From Microbacterium sp. Nx66 (lineage in GTDB: Bacteria > Actinomycetota > Actinomycetes > Actinomycetales > Microbacteriaceae): a DNA stretch of 64,000 nt. The notes beneath the pieces were generated by a model. It was not told the origin of the DNA, searched no databases, and worked only from the letters and a program-made list of their open reading frames with translations. Position numbers and translations under genes: made by a program. The stretch spans positions 248,001 to 312,000 of the forward strand of contig NZ_LR880474.1 in NCBI RefSeq assembly GCF_904066215.1, in the 5' to 3' direction. Below are positions 28,056-36,514 of this stretch, in pieces. Each line of letters starts with the position of its first letter. Within the stretch, counting starts at the first letter, position 1.

Positions 28056-28691
28056 TCAGAGGAAGGGCGTGAACTCCGCCGTCACATCCCGCCCCAGAGT
28101 CTGCGCAGCACGGAGAGACAGAAGATGGCCATTCACATGGGCTGACCAGCGTGAAGCATTGCGGACCTCGTTTGGTCCGATCTCCCTCGCCCACTGAAGC
28201 GCATACATGCGCGAATCCAGCACCAAGAGCGTGGCGACGTCGAAGTCGAAGGATCGAAAGACGGAGAAGGCCGCATTCGCACTCGTGGATGCGCTCCTCG
28301 TTCGGGCCTTCACCTGAATGCGACGGTCACCCGCGAGCACGTCGTACGACTTGGCGGAGTTCGGCTCGAGAACGCCACCGTAGGCCTGAGCGGCGATGTA
28401 CTCGGCGTAGTCGCCGAGGGGCGCGTTTCCGGTCCGGACGACTCCGCGCATGCGCAGCTCTGCGAGAATCTGCGCGTACTGCGTCAGCAGCGCGGACGTC
28501 GGCTCCGACTCGAGAGGCCGAGCTACTTCCCTAGCGAAGACCTCATCGAAGAGATCAAGAACTTCCTCGGCGGTCAGGTCCCACGCCTTCCCGCCCTTCG
28601 GAAGAGCACCGTGACGGGACCGGAGAGCGGTGCGCGCCTCTGCTATCGGCACGTCGAACCGGGCCGCGAATGCGTGGGCGGTGATCTTCAC
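28056..28691 (-). CDS. DUF6998-like protein with PD-(D/E)XK-type motif
   Basis: A 211-residue soluble protein. The segment LTQYAQILAELRMRGVVRTG, followed by GDYAEYIAAQAYGG, is family-like (I recall it as DUF6998). Then SYDVLAGDRRIQVKARTR gives an Asp ... Gln-x-Lys arrangement like PD-(D/E)XK nuclease cores. The N-terminal ~60 residues are helical. The GTG at 28691 is the only start available, because an in-frame TAG lies four codons upstream; AAGGA sits almost directly against it. The gene stands alone. Its nearness to the defence island makes a restriction-related role possible, but that is inference. Confidence 0.6.
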   Translation of the reverse strand: MKITAHAFAARFDVPIAEARTALRSRHGALPKGGKAWDLTAEEVLDLFDEVFAREVARPLESEPTSALLTQYAQILAELRMRGVVRTGNAPLGDYAEYIAAQAYGGVLEPNSAKSYDVLAGDRRIQVKARTRSASTSANAAFSVFRSFDFDVATLLVLDSRMYALQWAREIGPNEVRNASRWSAHVNGHLLSLRAAQTLGRDVTAEFTPFL

Positions 28692-28789
28692 TCCTTCACG
28701 CTACCGACGACCGAGGAGAAACCAGGAAGGCTTCCAACCGCCCCGCACATCCGCCAGGATGAACGCGACCGCCCCCGAAGGAGCCCCGC

Positions 28790-29299
28790 ATGTCGCTCGC
28801 CCCCTCCGCCTCCCCGGACACGGCATCCGCCGCGCTCCCCGGGGCCGTGGTCATCGCCGCGATCCGCCGCGTCCTCCTCTGGTCGCTGATCACCGCGTTC
28901 CTCTACCCGGCGCTCATGACCGCGAGCAAGGGCATCTGCCCCGGCGGCGTCGACGCGAACGGCGGGTTCATCGACTCCGCGGGCCAGCCGGTGGACGAGG
29001 CTCCCCAGTGCATCCAGCTGACGCTCGCGCCGAGCCCCCTCGTCTACCTCGGCATCGCCGTCATCGTGCTGCTCGCGCTGGGTCGCGTGATGAAGGCGGC
29101 CGATGAGCGCGCGGCGCTGCGGATGCTGGAGTGGACCCTGCGCGGAGTCGGACTGTTCGTGGTGGTCGCGATCGTCGTCTCGCACGTGTGGTTCGCGCTG
29201 ATCCCGATCGAGCAGTTCACCGGCGACTCCTGGACCGTGTTCAGCCCGTTCCCGTTCGGTTCGATCGATGTCGAGGTGACGCCGATGACCACCTCGTGA
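28790..29299 (+). CDS. Small integral membrane protein, function unknown
   Basis: A 169-residue protein with three clear hydrophobic segments: around residues 20-45, 82-98 and 120-142. A loop between the first two holds two cysteines that may face outside (GICPGG and PQCIQL). The start is supported by AAGGAG seven bases upstream. I recognise no family. It converges on the phosphodiesterase gene with only a few bases between stop codons. Confidence 0.7.
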   Translation: MSLAPSASPDTASAALPGAVVIAAIRRVLLWSLITAFLYPALMTASKGICPGGVDANGGFIDSAGQPVDEAPQCIQLTLAPSPLVYLGIAVIVLLALGRVMKAADERAALRMLEWTLRGVGLFVVVAIVVSHVWFALIPIEQFTGDSWTVFSPFPFGSIDVEVTPMTTS

Positions 29300-29303
29300 C
29301 GGC

Positions 29304-30182
29304 TTAGTCCCGCCAGTCGATCCCGACGCCGGCGATCCGTCGCCCGGCCTCGTCGGCGGCGACCGGCTCTCCGACGTCCGCGCCGCGTTCGAGCGAGACG
29401 GCGGAGTGCACGATGGTGTCGGCGTAGACGTGCACGAGGTTGTAGCCCTGCGCGGCGTCCTGGCCGCGCGTGGCGCCGACGGGCTGCGCGAGGTCCTGCC
29501 CGTACGCGCTCGACGAGGCGACGGCGACAGGGATCCCGGCGAAGGTGCCGAACGACGGGTGGTGCACGTGTCCCGACAGGATGCCCCGCACGTCCGACCC
29601 CCGCAGCACCGCGGCCAGCGCGTCCTGATCCCGCAGCTCGACCGTCACGGCGAGGTCGAGCACCGTCGGCAGGGGCGGATGGTGGATGAGCAGCAGCGTG
29701 CCCTGCGGTGCCGCCGTCGACAGCTCTCCCTCCAGCCGAACCAGCTGCGACGACGGCACCTCCCCCCAATGCGCGCCGGGCACCGTCGAATCGACGACGA
29801 TGACGCGCATCCCCCCGAACCACCGCACCTCGACGATCGGCTCGTCACCCGCCCCCGCGAGTCCGAGCTCCGATCGCATGGCACGGCGGTCGTCATGGTT
29901 GCCGGCCGCCCACACGACCTCGCACCCGAGCGCCGCGGCAGCGGGCGCCACGAGCTCGCGCAGGCGCCGGTAGGCGGCGGCATCGCCCCGGTCCGTCAGG
30001 TCTCCGGTGAACAGCAGCGCGTCGGGACGGAGCCCCGAGGCCACGAGCCGGTCGAGCATCTCCGCCAGGTTCGCGTCGGCGTCGGCCCCGCTGCCGTACA
30101 GCGGCGACCGTTCACCCGGCAGGTGCGTGTCGGAGATGTGCACGAAGGTGTGCGACGGGCGGGGGTGTTCGGTGAGGATCAT
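29304..30182 (-). CDS. Calcineurin-like metallophosphoesterase
   Basis: A 292-residue metallophosphoesterase with the standard metal-binding blocks: HISDTHLPG (~11), FTGDLTDRGD (~57), AAGNHDDR (~92), LLIHHPP (~165) and GILSGHVHHPSFG (~205). This is the CpdA/class III phosphodiesterase group. Residues that bind the two metals are all present, so it should be active on a phosphodiester or phosphomonoester. AGGAAGAGAC precedes the ATG. It is the last gene of the leftward transporter operon. Together with the upstream PHO-box-like repeat this suggests hydrolysis of an imported organophosphate. Confidence 0.88.
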   Translation of the reverse strand: MILTEHPRPSHTFVHISDTHLPGERSPLYGSGADADANLAEMLDRLVASGLRPDALLFTGDLTDRGDAAAYRRLRELVAPAAAALGCEVVWAAGNHDDRRAMRSELGLAGAGDEPIVEVRWFGGMRVIVVDSTVPGAHWGEVPSSQLVRLEGELSTAAPQGTLLLIHHPPLPTVLDLAVTVELRDQDALAAVLRGSDVRGILSGHVHHPSFGTFAGIPVAVASSSAYGQDLAQPVGATRGQDAAQGYNLVHVYADTIVHSAVSLERGADVGEPVAADEAGRRIAGVGIDWRD

Positions 30183-30224
30183 GTCTCTTCCTGGTCGGCG
30201 GACGGAGGCAGGTCGGGGCAGATG

Positions 30225-31247
30225 TCAGACGGCGGCGGCCGTGGATCCGGGGACGAGCGTTCCCGTGAACGAGCGGCGCACGAGCGTCTCCGGCTCGTCC
30301 GCGGTGAGCAGCTGCTGCATGGTCTCGACGGATGCCGCGGCCACCGCCTCCACGGGGATCCGCAGCGTCGTGAGCCCGAGCAGGTCGGCGCCGGGCAGGA
30401 TGCCGTCGCACCCGGTCACGCTCACGTCCTCCGGCACGCGGAGGGCTGCCGCGCGGGCGCCGCGCATGACGGCGAGCTGCCGGTAGTCCGAGGCGCACAT
30501 GACGGCGGTCGCCCCGGCGCGCACGGCGGCGAGAGCTTCATCGACGCCGTCGTCGGGACGCGCGCCGGCGGAGATCATCGTCACGGCGACGCCCGCCGTG
30601 GTCAGGACCTCCTGCATCGCGAGCGCGCGCAGGTGCTCGGGGTACGACGCGTCGGGGCTTCCGGCGAGCACGACGACGCTCCGATGCCCGAGCGCGACGA
30701 TGTGCTCCGCGAGCAGACGTCCGTGGCCCTCGTCGTCGTAGTGGGCGGTGTGGATGCGGCCCGCTGACTCCACGCGCCCGGCACGGAGGATCGGCACCTG
30801 GTCGGCGAACGGCTCGAGCTGCGCTGCGGAGATGCCGCCGGTGGCGACGATGAGTCCCGCGACCCGCATGCCGAGCAGCCGGTGCAGCGCATTCACCTGC
30901 TTGGCGCCCTGCTCGTCGGCGCCGATCGTGACGGTCACGAGGTCGAGGCCGCGCTGATGCGCCTCCTCCTGCAACCGGGAGAAGAGGAGGCCGTACGCGG
31001 GGTTGCTCGCGTCGCGCAGCATGAGGCCGACGGTGCCGGTGCGTCCGGCGGCGAGCTCAGCGGCCATCGTGTTGCGCACGTATCCGAGCCGCTCGGCGGC
31101 TTCCAGGATGCGCTCCTGCGTCTCCGGCGCGAACCGGCCCTCGCCCTTCAAGGCTCTGGTCGCCGTGGCTCGCGACACCCCGGCCGCCGCGGCGACGTCG
31201 CTGATCGTGACCCGCAGGGCGGGCGTCCCGGCATCCGCCCCGCTCAT
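30225..31247 (-). CDS. LacI-family transcriptional regulator
   Basis: A 340-residue LacI-type repressor. The N-terminal helix-turn-helix reads TISDVAAAAGVSRATATRAL (~14-33), followed by a hinge helix near ERLGYVRNTMAAEL and a periplasmic-binding-protein fold. The ATG at 31247 overlaps the permease stop as ATGA. The frame stays open far upstream inside the permease gene, but the helix-turn-helix fixes the true start. It most likely controls this transporter operon; the ligand is unknown. Confidence 0.9.
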   Translation of the reverse strand: MSGADAGTPALRVTISDVAAAAGVSRATATRALKGEGRFAPETQERILEAAERLGYVRNTMAAELAAGRTGTVGLMLRDASNPAYGLLFSRLQEEAHQRGLDLVTVTIGADEQGAKQVNALHRLLGMRVAGLIVATGGISAAQLEPFADQVPILRAGRVESAGRIHTAHYDDEGHGRLLAEHIVALGHRSVVVLAGSPDASYPEHLRALAMQEVLTTAGVAVTMISAGARPDDGVDEALAAVRAGATAVMCASDYRQLAVMRGARAAALRVPEDVSVTGCDGILPGADLLGLTTLRIPVEAVAAASVETMQQLLTADEPETLVRRSFTGTLVPGSTAAAV

Positions 31248-33103
31248 GCGCGCCGCTTCCGTCGGCGGGGCGCTCCGGCGCGTGAACCTCGTCCATACAC
31301 GAGATACATGGTGACACCCATGATGATCATGAGCAGCACGGTGTAGACGAACGTGATGGGCATCGCGTCGAGGTTGTTCTCCCCGCGCGTGCTCTCCTGG
31401 ATCGCGACGCCGAGCGGCTTGTACAGCGGGTGGTAGAGGAAGATCGCGGCGTCGTAGTCGTCGAGCAGGCTGTTGAAGTTCAGCGCCGTGATCGCGGCCG
31501 CGGTCGGCAGCACGAGCGGGATGAGCACGCGCCGGAACGTGGTCAGCGAGCGCGCTCCGAGGATGCGCGAGGCGTCTTCCAGGGAGTCCGGCACGGACGC
31601 GAAGCCCGCCTTGAGCAGCCGCAACGTGAACGGGATCTTCACGCAGATGTACGCGACGAGCAGCAGCACCGGCGTCCCCGTGAGCACGATGTTGCCGACG
31701 AGCGGCTGCGGGGCGTCGAACGCCATCACGAAGGCCAGTGCGATCAGCACGATCGGCAGGATCCACGGGATGTGCAGCACGTACTCGATGGCCGTGGTCA
31801 GCAGGTTGCGGTGCTTCTGCATCATCCGCGCCACGAAGAGCAGGCCGCCCACGACGATGACCGCGGCGAGGGCGCTGTAGACGACGCTCACGATGAACGG
31901 CCGGAGGGCCGCCGCGCTGGAGAACACGGTGATGTAGTTGTCGAGCGTGAAGCTGTCGAGCGTGATGGATCCGGCGAGGATGCTCCGCGCGTCCACGAAC
32001 GAGAAGATCACGATGAGCACGACCGGGATGAGGTAGATCACCCAGAGCAGGTAGGCGACCACGTGCACGACGGCATTCGCGAACGGGTTGCGGATCCGCT
32101 GCTTCTGGATCGGCGTCGCCACCTTCGCCACCGAGAAGTACACCCCCGACTTCTCGGCGCGGTTCATGATCGCGAGCAGGATGATCGTCGCGACACCGAG
32201 CACGATCGCCAGCAGCGCCGCGATGTCACGGGTGATCGGACTCCGCGACAGGTCGATGATGAGGGGTGCGACGGTCTGGAAGTCCGGACCGCCGAGCACG
32301 AGCGGCGCGGTCAGGGCCCCGAGGCCGATGAGGAACGTCAGCACCGTGACGGCGAAGAGCATCGGCTTCATGACCGGCAGCACGATGCGCCGCAGGATCG
32401 TCCATGTCGAGGCACCCATGAGCTTCGCGGCCTCGATCGACGCATAGTCCACCTTGCCGAGCGACGAGGACAGGAACAGCATGTGGTTCGTCGTCGTCGC
32501 GAACGTCATCACGAACACGACCGCGAAGTAGCCGGAGAACCAGTCCCGGTTCATGTCCGGCCAGATGTTCACCATCAGATTCGTGATGAAGCCGAACTTG
32601 CCGTAGATGAAGTTGTAGCCGGCCGCGAGCACGATGCCGCCGTAGATCAGGGTGGTGGCGTAGCCGAGCCAGAGGAGTTTCGCGCCGCGCACCTGGAAGT
32701 ACTGCGTCACCAGCACGATGAACACCCCGACGACGTTCACCGTGACCGACAGCGTGATCGCGAGGAGGAAGCTGTTGCCGAGCGTCTTCAGCGCGCGCTC
32801 GCTGCCGAGCAGCTTCTCGACGGCGCGGATGCTGAACTGCCCGTCCGGGAAGAAGGTCGCGGCGAGCAGCTCGGCGTTCGGCAGCACGAGGAAGGCGGCG
32901 GCGAACCAGATCACGACGATGCCGGTCACCCAGGCGAGCGGCGAGCGGAGCATCGCGCGCACGCTGCCCGGCCGTCCGCGGCGGAGGCGGGGCTTCGTCG
33001 CGGTGCCCGCCTCGGCCGCCTCGGTCGTCAGCGCGCCGGGGGTGTCGGTCATCGCCGCGGACGGCGGCGGCACCGGACGGGAGTCGTTCTGCGGAGCGCT
33101 CAT
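31244..33103 (-). CDS. Fused ABC transporter permease (two BPD modules)
   Basis: A 619-residue permease carrying two transport modules of about six membrane segments each. Each has its EAA loop: EAAKLMGASTWTILRRIVLP (first half) and EDASRILGARSLTTFRRVLI (second half). This fused layout is usual for iron(III)/ThiP and 2-aminoethylphosphonate-type importers. The N-terminal ~40 residues are polar and precede the first helix. The ATG lies one base after the ATPase stop, so translation is coupled, and the stop overlaps the LacI start. Confidence 0.9.
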   Translation of the reverse strand: MSAPQNDSRPVPPPSAAMTDTPGALTTEAAEAGTATKPRLRRGRPGSVRAMLRSPLAWVTGIVVIWFAAAFLVLPNAELLAATFFPDGQFSIRAVEKLLGSERALKTLGNSFLLAITLSVTVNVVGVFIVLVTQYFQVRGAKLLWLGYATTLIYGGIVLAAGYNFIYGKFGFITNLMVNIWPDMNRDWFSGYFAVVFVMTFATTTNHMLFLSSSLGKVDYASIEAAKLMGASTWTILRRIVLPVMKPMLFAVTVLTFLIGLGALTAPLVLGGPDFQTVAPLIIDLSRSPITRDIAALLAIVLGVATIILLAIMNRAEKSGVYFSVAKVATPIQKQRIRNPFANAVVHVVAYLLWVIYLIPVVLIVIFSFVDARSILAGSITLDSFTLDNYITVFSSAAALRPFIVSVVYSALAAVIVVGGLLFVARMMQKHRNLLTTAIEYVLHIPWILPIVLIALAFVMAFDAPQPLVGNIVLTGTPVLLLVAYICVKIPFTLRLLKAGFASVPDSLEDASRILGARSLTTFRRVLIPLVLPTAAAITALNFNSLLDDYDAAIFLYHPLYKPLGVAIQESTRGENNLDAMPITFVYTVLLMIIMGVTMYLVYGRGSRAGAPRRRKRRA

Positions 33104-33104
33104 G

Positions 33105-34124
33105 TCACGCCGCCGGGTACTGCAGGATCCACCGCGGGTCGACGTCGATGCGCACGGCGTCGCCGACGTCCCAGCGGTGCGCGCTCGCCGCGGCCGGCAC
33201 GCTCACCCGGAGCGTCGCGTCGGCAGCGGAGACCGTGTAGACGCTGTGGCTGCCGTGGTACGTGCGCTCGGTGACGGTGCCGTCGAGCGACGCCGTGCCA
33301 CCGGCGGTGGCCGAGGACGGCGATGCCAGGTGCAGCTTCTCCGGGCGCACGTAGCTCTCGGCCGTGGCATCGAGGCCCGCGCCGATCGCGACGAGCTGCG
33401 CGGGGGAGAGGCGGTTGTTCTCGCCGATGAACCGGCAGACGAACGGCGTCGCGCTGCGGTCGTAGATCTCCTCGGGGGTGCCCACCTGCTGCAGCGTCCC
33501 GGCGTCGAGCACCGCGATCCGGTCGCTGAGGGTGAGCGCCTCCTCCTGGTCGTGGGTGACGTACACGGTGGTCACGCCCACCTCGTGCTGCAGCTCCTTG
33601 AGCTGTTCGCGCAGCTGCACGCGGAGCTTGGCGTCGAGGTTCGACAGCGGCTCGTCGAGCAGCAGGATACTGGGGGTGAGCGCGAGCGCCCGGGCGATGG
33701 CGACGCGCTGCTGCTGGCCGCCGGACAGTTCTGCCACGTTCTTCTCGAGCTGCGACGCGGCGAGCCCGGTGCGGTCGGCGACCTCGTCCACGCGCCGCCG
33801 CTGCTCGGCCTTCGACACCTTCTGCACCGAGAGGCCGAACGCGATGTTCTCCCGCACGTTCATGCTCGGGAACAGGGCGTAGTTCTGGAACACCATGCCC
33901 ACGCCGCGCTTCTCGCTCGGCACCCGGGTCACGTCGCGACCGGCGATGTGGATGCGGCCGCCGGTGGGCTCGATGAACCCCGCGAGCGTGCGCAGGGCGG
34001 TGGTCTTGCCGCATCCGGACGGACCCAGGAGGGTGAAGAACTCACCCTCCTGGATCTCCAGATCGAGGTGCGAGACCGCACGGTGGTCGCCGAACACGAC
34101 CTCGACGTCGTCGAAACGGATCAT
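33105..34124 (-). CDS. ABC transporter ATP-binding protein (PotA/FbpC type)
   Basis: A 339-residue ATPase. Walker A GPSGCGKTT (~35), signature LSGGQQQRVAIARAL (~135), Walker B ILLLDEPLSNLD (~155) and the switch His (VTHDQEEAL ~190) are intact. A C-terminal TOBE-like beta domain follows from about residue 240. It energises the fused permease and works with the lipoprotein encoded just upstream. GAGAGAAG lies before the ATG. Confidence 0.92.
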   Translation of the reverse strand: MIRFDDVEVVFGDHRAVSHLDLEIQEGEFFTLLGPSGCGKTTALRTLAGFIEPTGGRIHIAGRDVTRVPSEKRGVGMVFQNYALFPSMNVRENIAFGLSVQKVSKAEQRRRVDEVADRTGLAASQLEKNVAELSGGQQQRVAIARALALTPSILLLDEPLSNLDAKLRVQLREQLKELQHEVGVTTVYVTHDQEEALTLSDRIAVLDAGTLQQVGTPEEIYDRSATPFVCRFIGENNRLSPAQLVAIGAGLDATAESYVRPEKLHLASPSSATAGGTASLDGTVTERTYHGSHSVYTVSAADATLRVSVPAAASAHRWDVGDAVRIDVDPRWILQYPAA

Positions 34125-34162
34125 CGTCTTCTCTCTCTGCCGGAGCGGCGGGACGGCTCGGC

Positions 34163-35245
34163 TCAGCCGATGTACTCGAGCGTGACCTTCTCGACCCAGG
34201 CGCCGAGGTTCTCGCTCACGAAGCCGAAGTCGATGTCCTGACGGTCGAGCGTGCCCATGAGCTCGACGACCTCGGGGTTGGCCTTCTCGACCGCGCCCTC
34301 GTTCACCGGCATGGCGTTGAACTCCGCGGCGAACTCGCCCTGGACCTCGGCGCTGCCGAACCAGTCGATGAACTCCTGCGCCTTCTCCTCGTTGTCCGTG
34401 CCGTTGATCTGCGCGATCTGCTCGGTCACGTAGGGGACGCCGTACGCGGGAACGATCATGCCCGTGCTGGTGCCGTACTCCTCGTCGCGGGCGGAGATGC
34501 CGCTCGACGGCAGCACGCCGTAGTCCACCTCGTCGCGGGTGATGCGGGCGTAGAGGTCGGTGCCCTCCACAGCGGGGGAGCCGTTGGCGTAGTACGACTT
34601 CACCAGGTCCCAGCCCTCGTCGCTCACGCCGAGGTCGCCGTCCTCGTCGAGGTGACGGGTGAGCATGCTGGCGAGCACGAGCTGCGGGGTGGCCTGGCCG
34701 AGCGCGGGGTTGACCTCGTAGCGGCCGGCGTACTCCTCATCGGTGTACAGGTCGTCCGGGTCCGCCGGAGCGTCGCTGATGCGGTTCTCGTCGTAGACCG
34801 TGACGATCGCCTGCTCCACGAGCGGCCAGAACGCGCCGTCCTTCGGGTCGCCGGCGTCCGCGGGGACCTCGCCGCTCCAGCTCGGTTCGTAGGCCGTGAT
34901 GGCCTCTTCCGTCTTGAGCTGCTCGAAGAACATGTTGTTCAGGCCGAAGACCACGTCGCCGACCGGGTTGTTCTTCTCCGCGATGATGCGGTTCGTCAGG
35001 TCGGCGCCGCCGAGGCCCACGATCTCGATGTCGATGCCCGCGTCCGCCGCCTTCTCGGTGATCCACTCACCGCGGCCGTCGCTGTTCGAGTTCGTGTAGA
35101 CGATGAGGGTGTCGCCGGAGCCGCCGTCGCTGCCGTCGCCGTCGCCCACGTCTCCGTCGCCGCCCGCCGTGCATCCGGTGAGCGCGATCGCCGCCGCGGC
35201 CGTCAATCCGATGAGCGCCCAGCGCCTCTGCTGCCTGTCGGCCAT
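34163..35245 (-). CDS. Extracellular solute-binding lipoprotein of the ABC importer
   Basis: A 360-residue binding protein. It starts at the ATG at 35245 (AAAGGGACGAAC before it). A lipoprotein signal follows: a basic start, a hydrophobic core and the lipobox LTGCTAG at about residue 20, then a Gly/Asp/Ser-rich linker. The mature part begins TLIVYTNSNSDGRGEWI, as in iron/thiamine/2-aminoethylphosphonate binding proteins. The frame is open to 35419 but those codons lack a signal peptide. It is the first gene of the five-gene leftward operon. Confidence 0.9.
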   Translation of the reverse strand: MADRQQRRWALIGLTAAAAIALTGCTAGGDGDVGDGDGSDGGSGDTLIVYTNSNSDGRGEWITEKAADAGIDIEIVGLGGADLTNRIIAEKNNPVGDVVFGLNNMFFEQLKTEEAITAYEPSWSGEVPADAGDPKDGAFWPLVEQAIVTVYDENRISDAPADPDDLYTDEEYAGRYEVNPALGQATPQLVLASMLTRHLDEDGDLGVSDEGWDLVKSYYANGSPAVEGTDLYARITRDEVDYGVLPSSGISARDEEYGTSTGMIVPAYGVPYVTEQIAQINGTDNEEKAQEFIDWFGSAEVQGEFAAEFNAMPVNEGAVEKANPEVVELMGTLDRQDIDFGFVSENLGAWVEKVTLEYIG

Positions 35246-35368
35246 GTTCGTCCCTTTCTCGCCTTCGAGGTGTGTCGATGCGACACTACCGGTTCTTGTG
35301 GTGAAGGCACAAAGATTGTCTGGTTTCGTGAGCGCGGTCGCGCGTCCGCACTCAAGATAGGCGCGCGG

Positions 35369-35397
35369 CGTGAACGCGAGGATGCGACGAGGTGAAC
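35369..35397 (-). promoter_or_regulatory. PHO-box-like direct repeats upstream of the ABC operon
   Basis: On the minus strand GTTCACCTCGT (35397-35387) is followed 22 bases later by GTTCACGCCGC (35375-35365), with a weaker unit CGCATCCTCGC between them. Three 11-base units in a row is the layout of actinobacterial PhoP sites (GTTCACC repeats). It lies about 120-150 bp upstream of the binding-lipoprotein start. Binding by PhoP is inferred. Confidence 0.45.
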
Positions 35398-35426
35398 GAG
35401 TGGGACTCGTGAATGTCATCCTTTAG

Positions 35427-35455
35427 TTGACGCTCGCCAGTCAGGTCCATAGGCT
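35427..35455 (+). promoter_or_regulatory. Promoter of the 35462 gene, probably giving a leaderless mRNA
   Basis: TTGACG (35427-35432) and TAGGCT (35450-35455) are separated by 17 bases. The expected transcription start, about seven bases further, falls at the ATG at 35462, and no ribosome site precedes that ATG. Confidence 0.5.
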
Positions 35456-35461
35456 CGCTTC

Positions 35462-36115
35462 ATGGACGGATCATCGACCAGCGGCTTGTCGCTTGCCGAC
35501 CTCGCCTCCCTCGTCGACGCTGGCGGAGGAGAAGCGCCGTCTCGCTCGGGCGATGAGGTCCTGATGATCCGTCAGGCCGACGAGTTGGTCCGGCGTTCGC
35601 GTGAGCGATTGCAGGAGTCGGTCTCCACCGCGCGCTCGCATGGCGTCTCGTGGCAAGAGATCGGCGCCACGCTCGGCGTGAGCCGACAAGCAGCGTTCAA
35701 GCGATTCGGCACCAAGGGTGAGGCAGGGATGATGGCAGCGCCGGTGACAGACCTCTCGGATCGCACGAGCGCGGTATTCGCACACCTGGATGCCGGCGAC
35801 TACGAGGCGGTGCGAGCACACATGACGTACGCCTGCGGCCGCGCGCTGACCAAGCGCAAACTGATGAGCGTGTGGGACCAGATCCGCAGTGACACCGGCC
35901 GCCTCGAAGCCTGCGTCGATTCGACGGTACAGACGGCGGACGGCAGCACGCCGCTGAGCACGCTCGCCAACCGGCACCTGAGTAACGGAGCGATCGTGCA
36001 GGTGACCCTGCACCACGAGGCCGGAGAGTGGATCGGCCGCGTTGCCTACAACGGCTTCGGCAAGATCACGGGCATCCTCATCGCCCCACCGGGGTCTCGC
36101 GACCTGCCGTTCTAG
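35462..36115 (+). CDS. Helix-turn-helix protein with C-terminal DUF3887-like domain
   Basis: A 217-residue protein. A helix-turn-helix reads GVSWQEIGATLGVSRQAAFKRF (about 60-82). After a short linker, a C-terminal alpha/beta domain (~95-210) looks like the DUF3887 type: AHLDAGDYEAVRAHMT, then IVQVTLHHEAGEWIGRVAYN. Such proteins may sense something with the C-terminal domain and bind DNA with the N-terminal one; the function is unknown. The start is fixed by the -35/-10 pair directly upstream. It is divergent from the ABC operon. Confidence 0.7.
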   Translation: MDGSSTSGLSLADLASLVDAGGGEAPSRSGDEVLMIRQADELVRRSRERLQESVSTARSHGVSWQEIGATLGVSRQAAFKRFGTKGEAGMMAAPVTDLSDRTSAVFAHLDAGDYEAVRAHMTYACGRALTKRKLMSVWDQIRSDTGRLEACVDSTVQTADGSTPLSTLANRHLSNGAIVQVTLHHEAGEWIGRVAYNGFGKITGILIAPPGSRDLPF

Positions 36116-36479
36116 ACTCGTTCCACCCGGGCGTCTCACCCTCCAGGCAGGGTAGGTTCTCGTGGTGCGACCCCACCCCCTCTGTCCTGCTCGGGATGCG
36201 TGGTGTTCGTCGCGTGCTGATGCGCAGGCGCGATCGTCGCACCGATTGACACGGCCCGTGATCTTTCCCGCCGCGTCTGCATCGGCGAGGATGCGCCCCG
36301 TCGACCTCGCCGAATCAGCGTCCGTTCGCCTCGCGATCCATAGGGGAGACGCCCGAGAGGAGCCGTCGCCTGTGCGCGGGGCGCGGAGGCGCCGTCGCGA
36401 CTGCCGCCCTGACTCGTTTTCGGGAGCGTAGGGGCGGGCGGGAACAGCTGCAGAATGCCGGCATGCAATCGAACATAAC
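36116..36479. other. Intergenic region without a recognisable gene
   Basis: About 360 bp between the helix-turn-helix gene and the HNH gene promoter. An 89-codon frame on the plus strand has no family signature and arginine/alanine-heavy composition, so I do not call it. No clear terminator hairpin was identified. Confidence 0.4.
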
Positions 36480-36509
36480 TTCGAAAGTCGAGGCATGCCG
36501 AGATAGAAT
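36480..36509 (+). promoter_or_regulatory. Promoter of the HNH/DUF222 gene
   Basis: TTCGAA (36480-36485) and TAGAAT (36504-36509) are 18 bases apart. The expected start of transcription is at or within a base or two of the ATG at 36515, so the mRNA is probably leaderless. Confidence 0.45.
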
Positions 36510-36514
36510 GAAGC

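Noticed and set aside
31247-31766. Upstream extension of the LacI frame
   Set aside because: It overlaps the second half of the permease gene; the helix-turn-helix starts after 31247.
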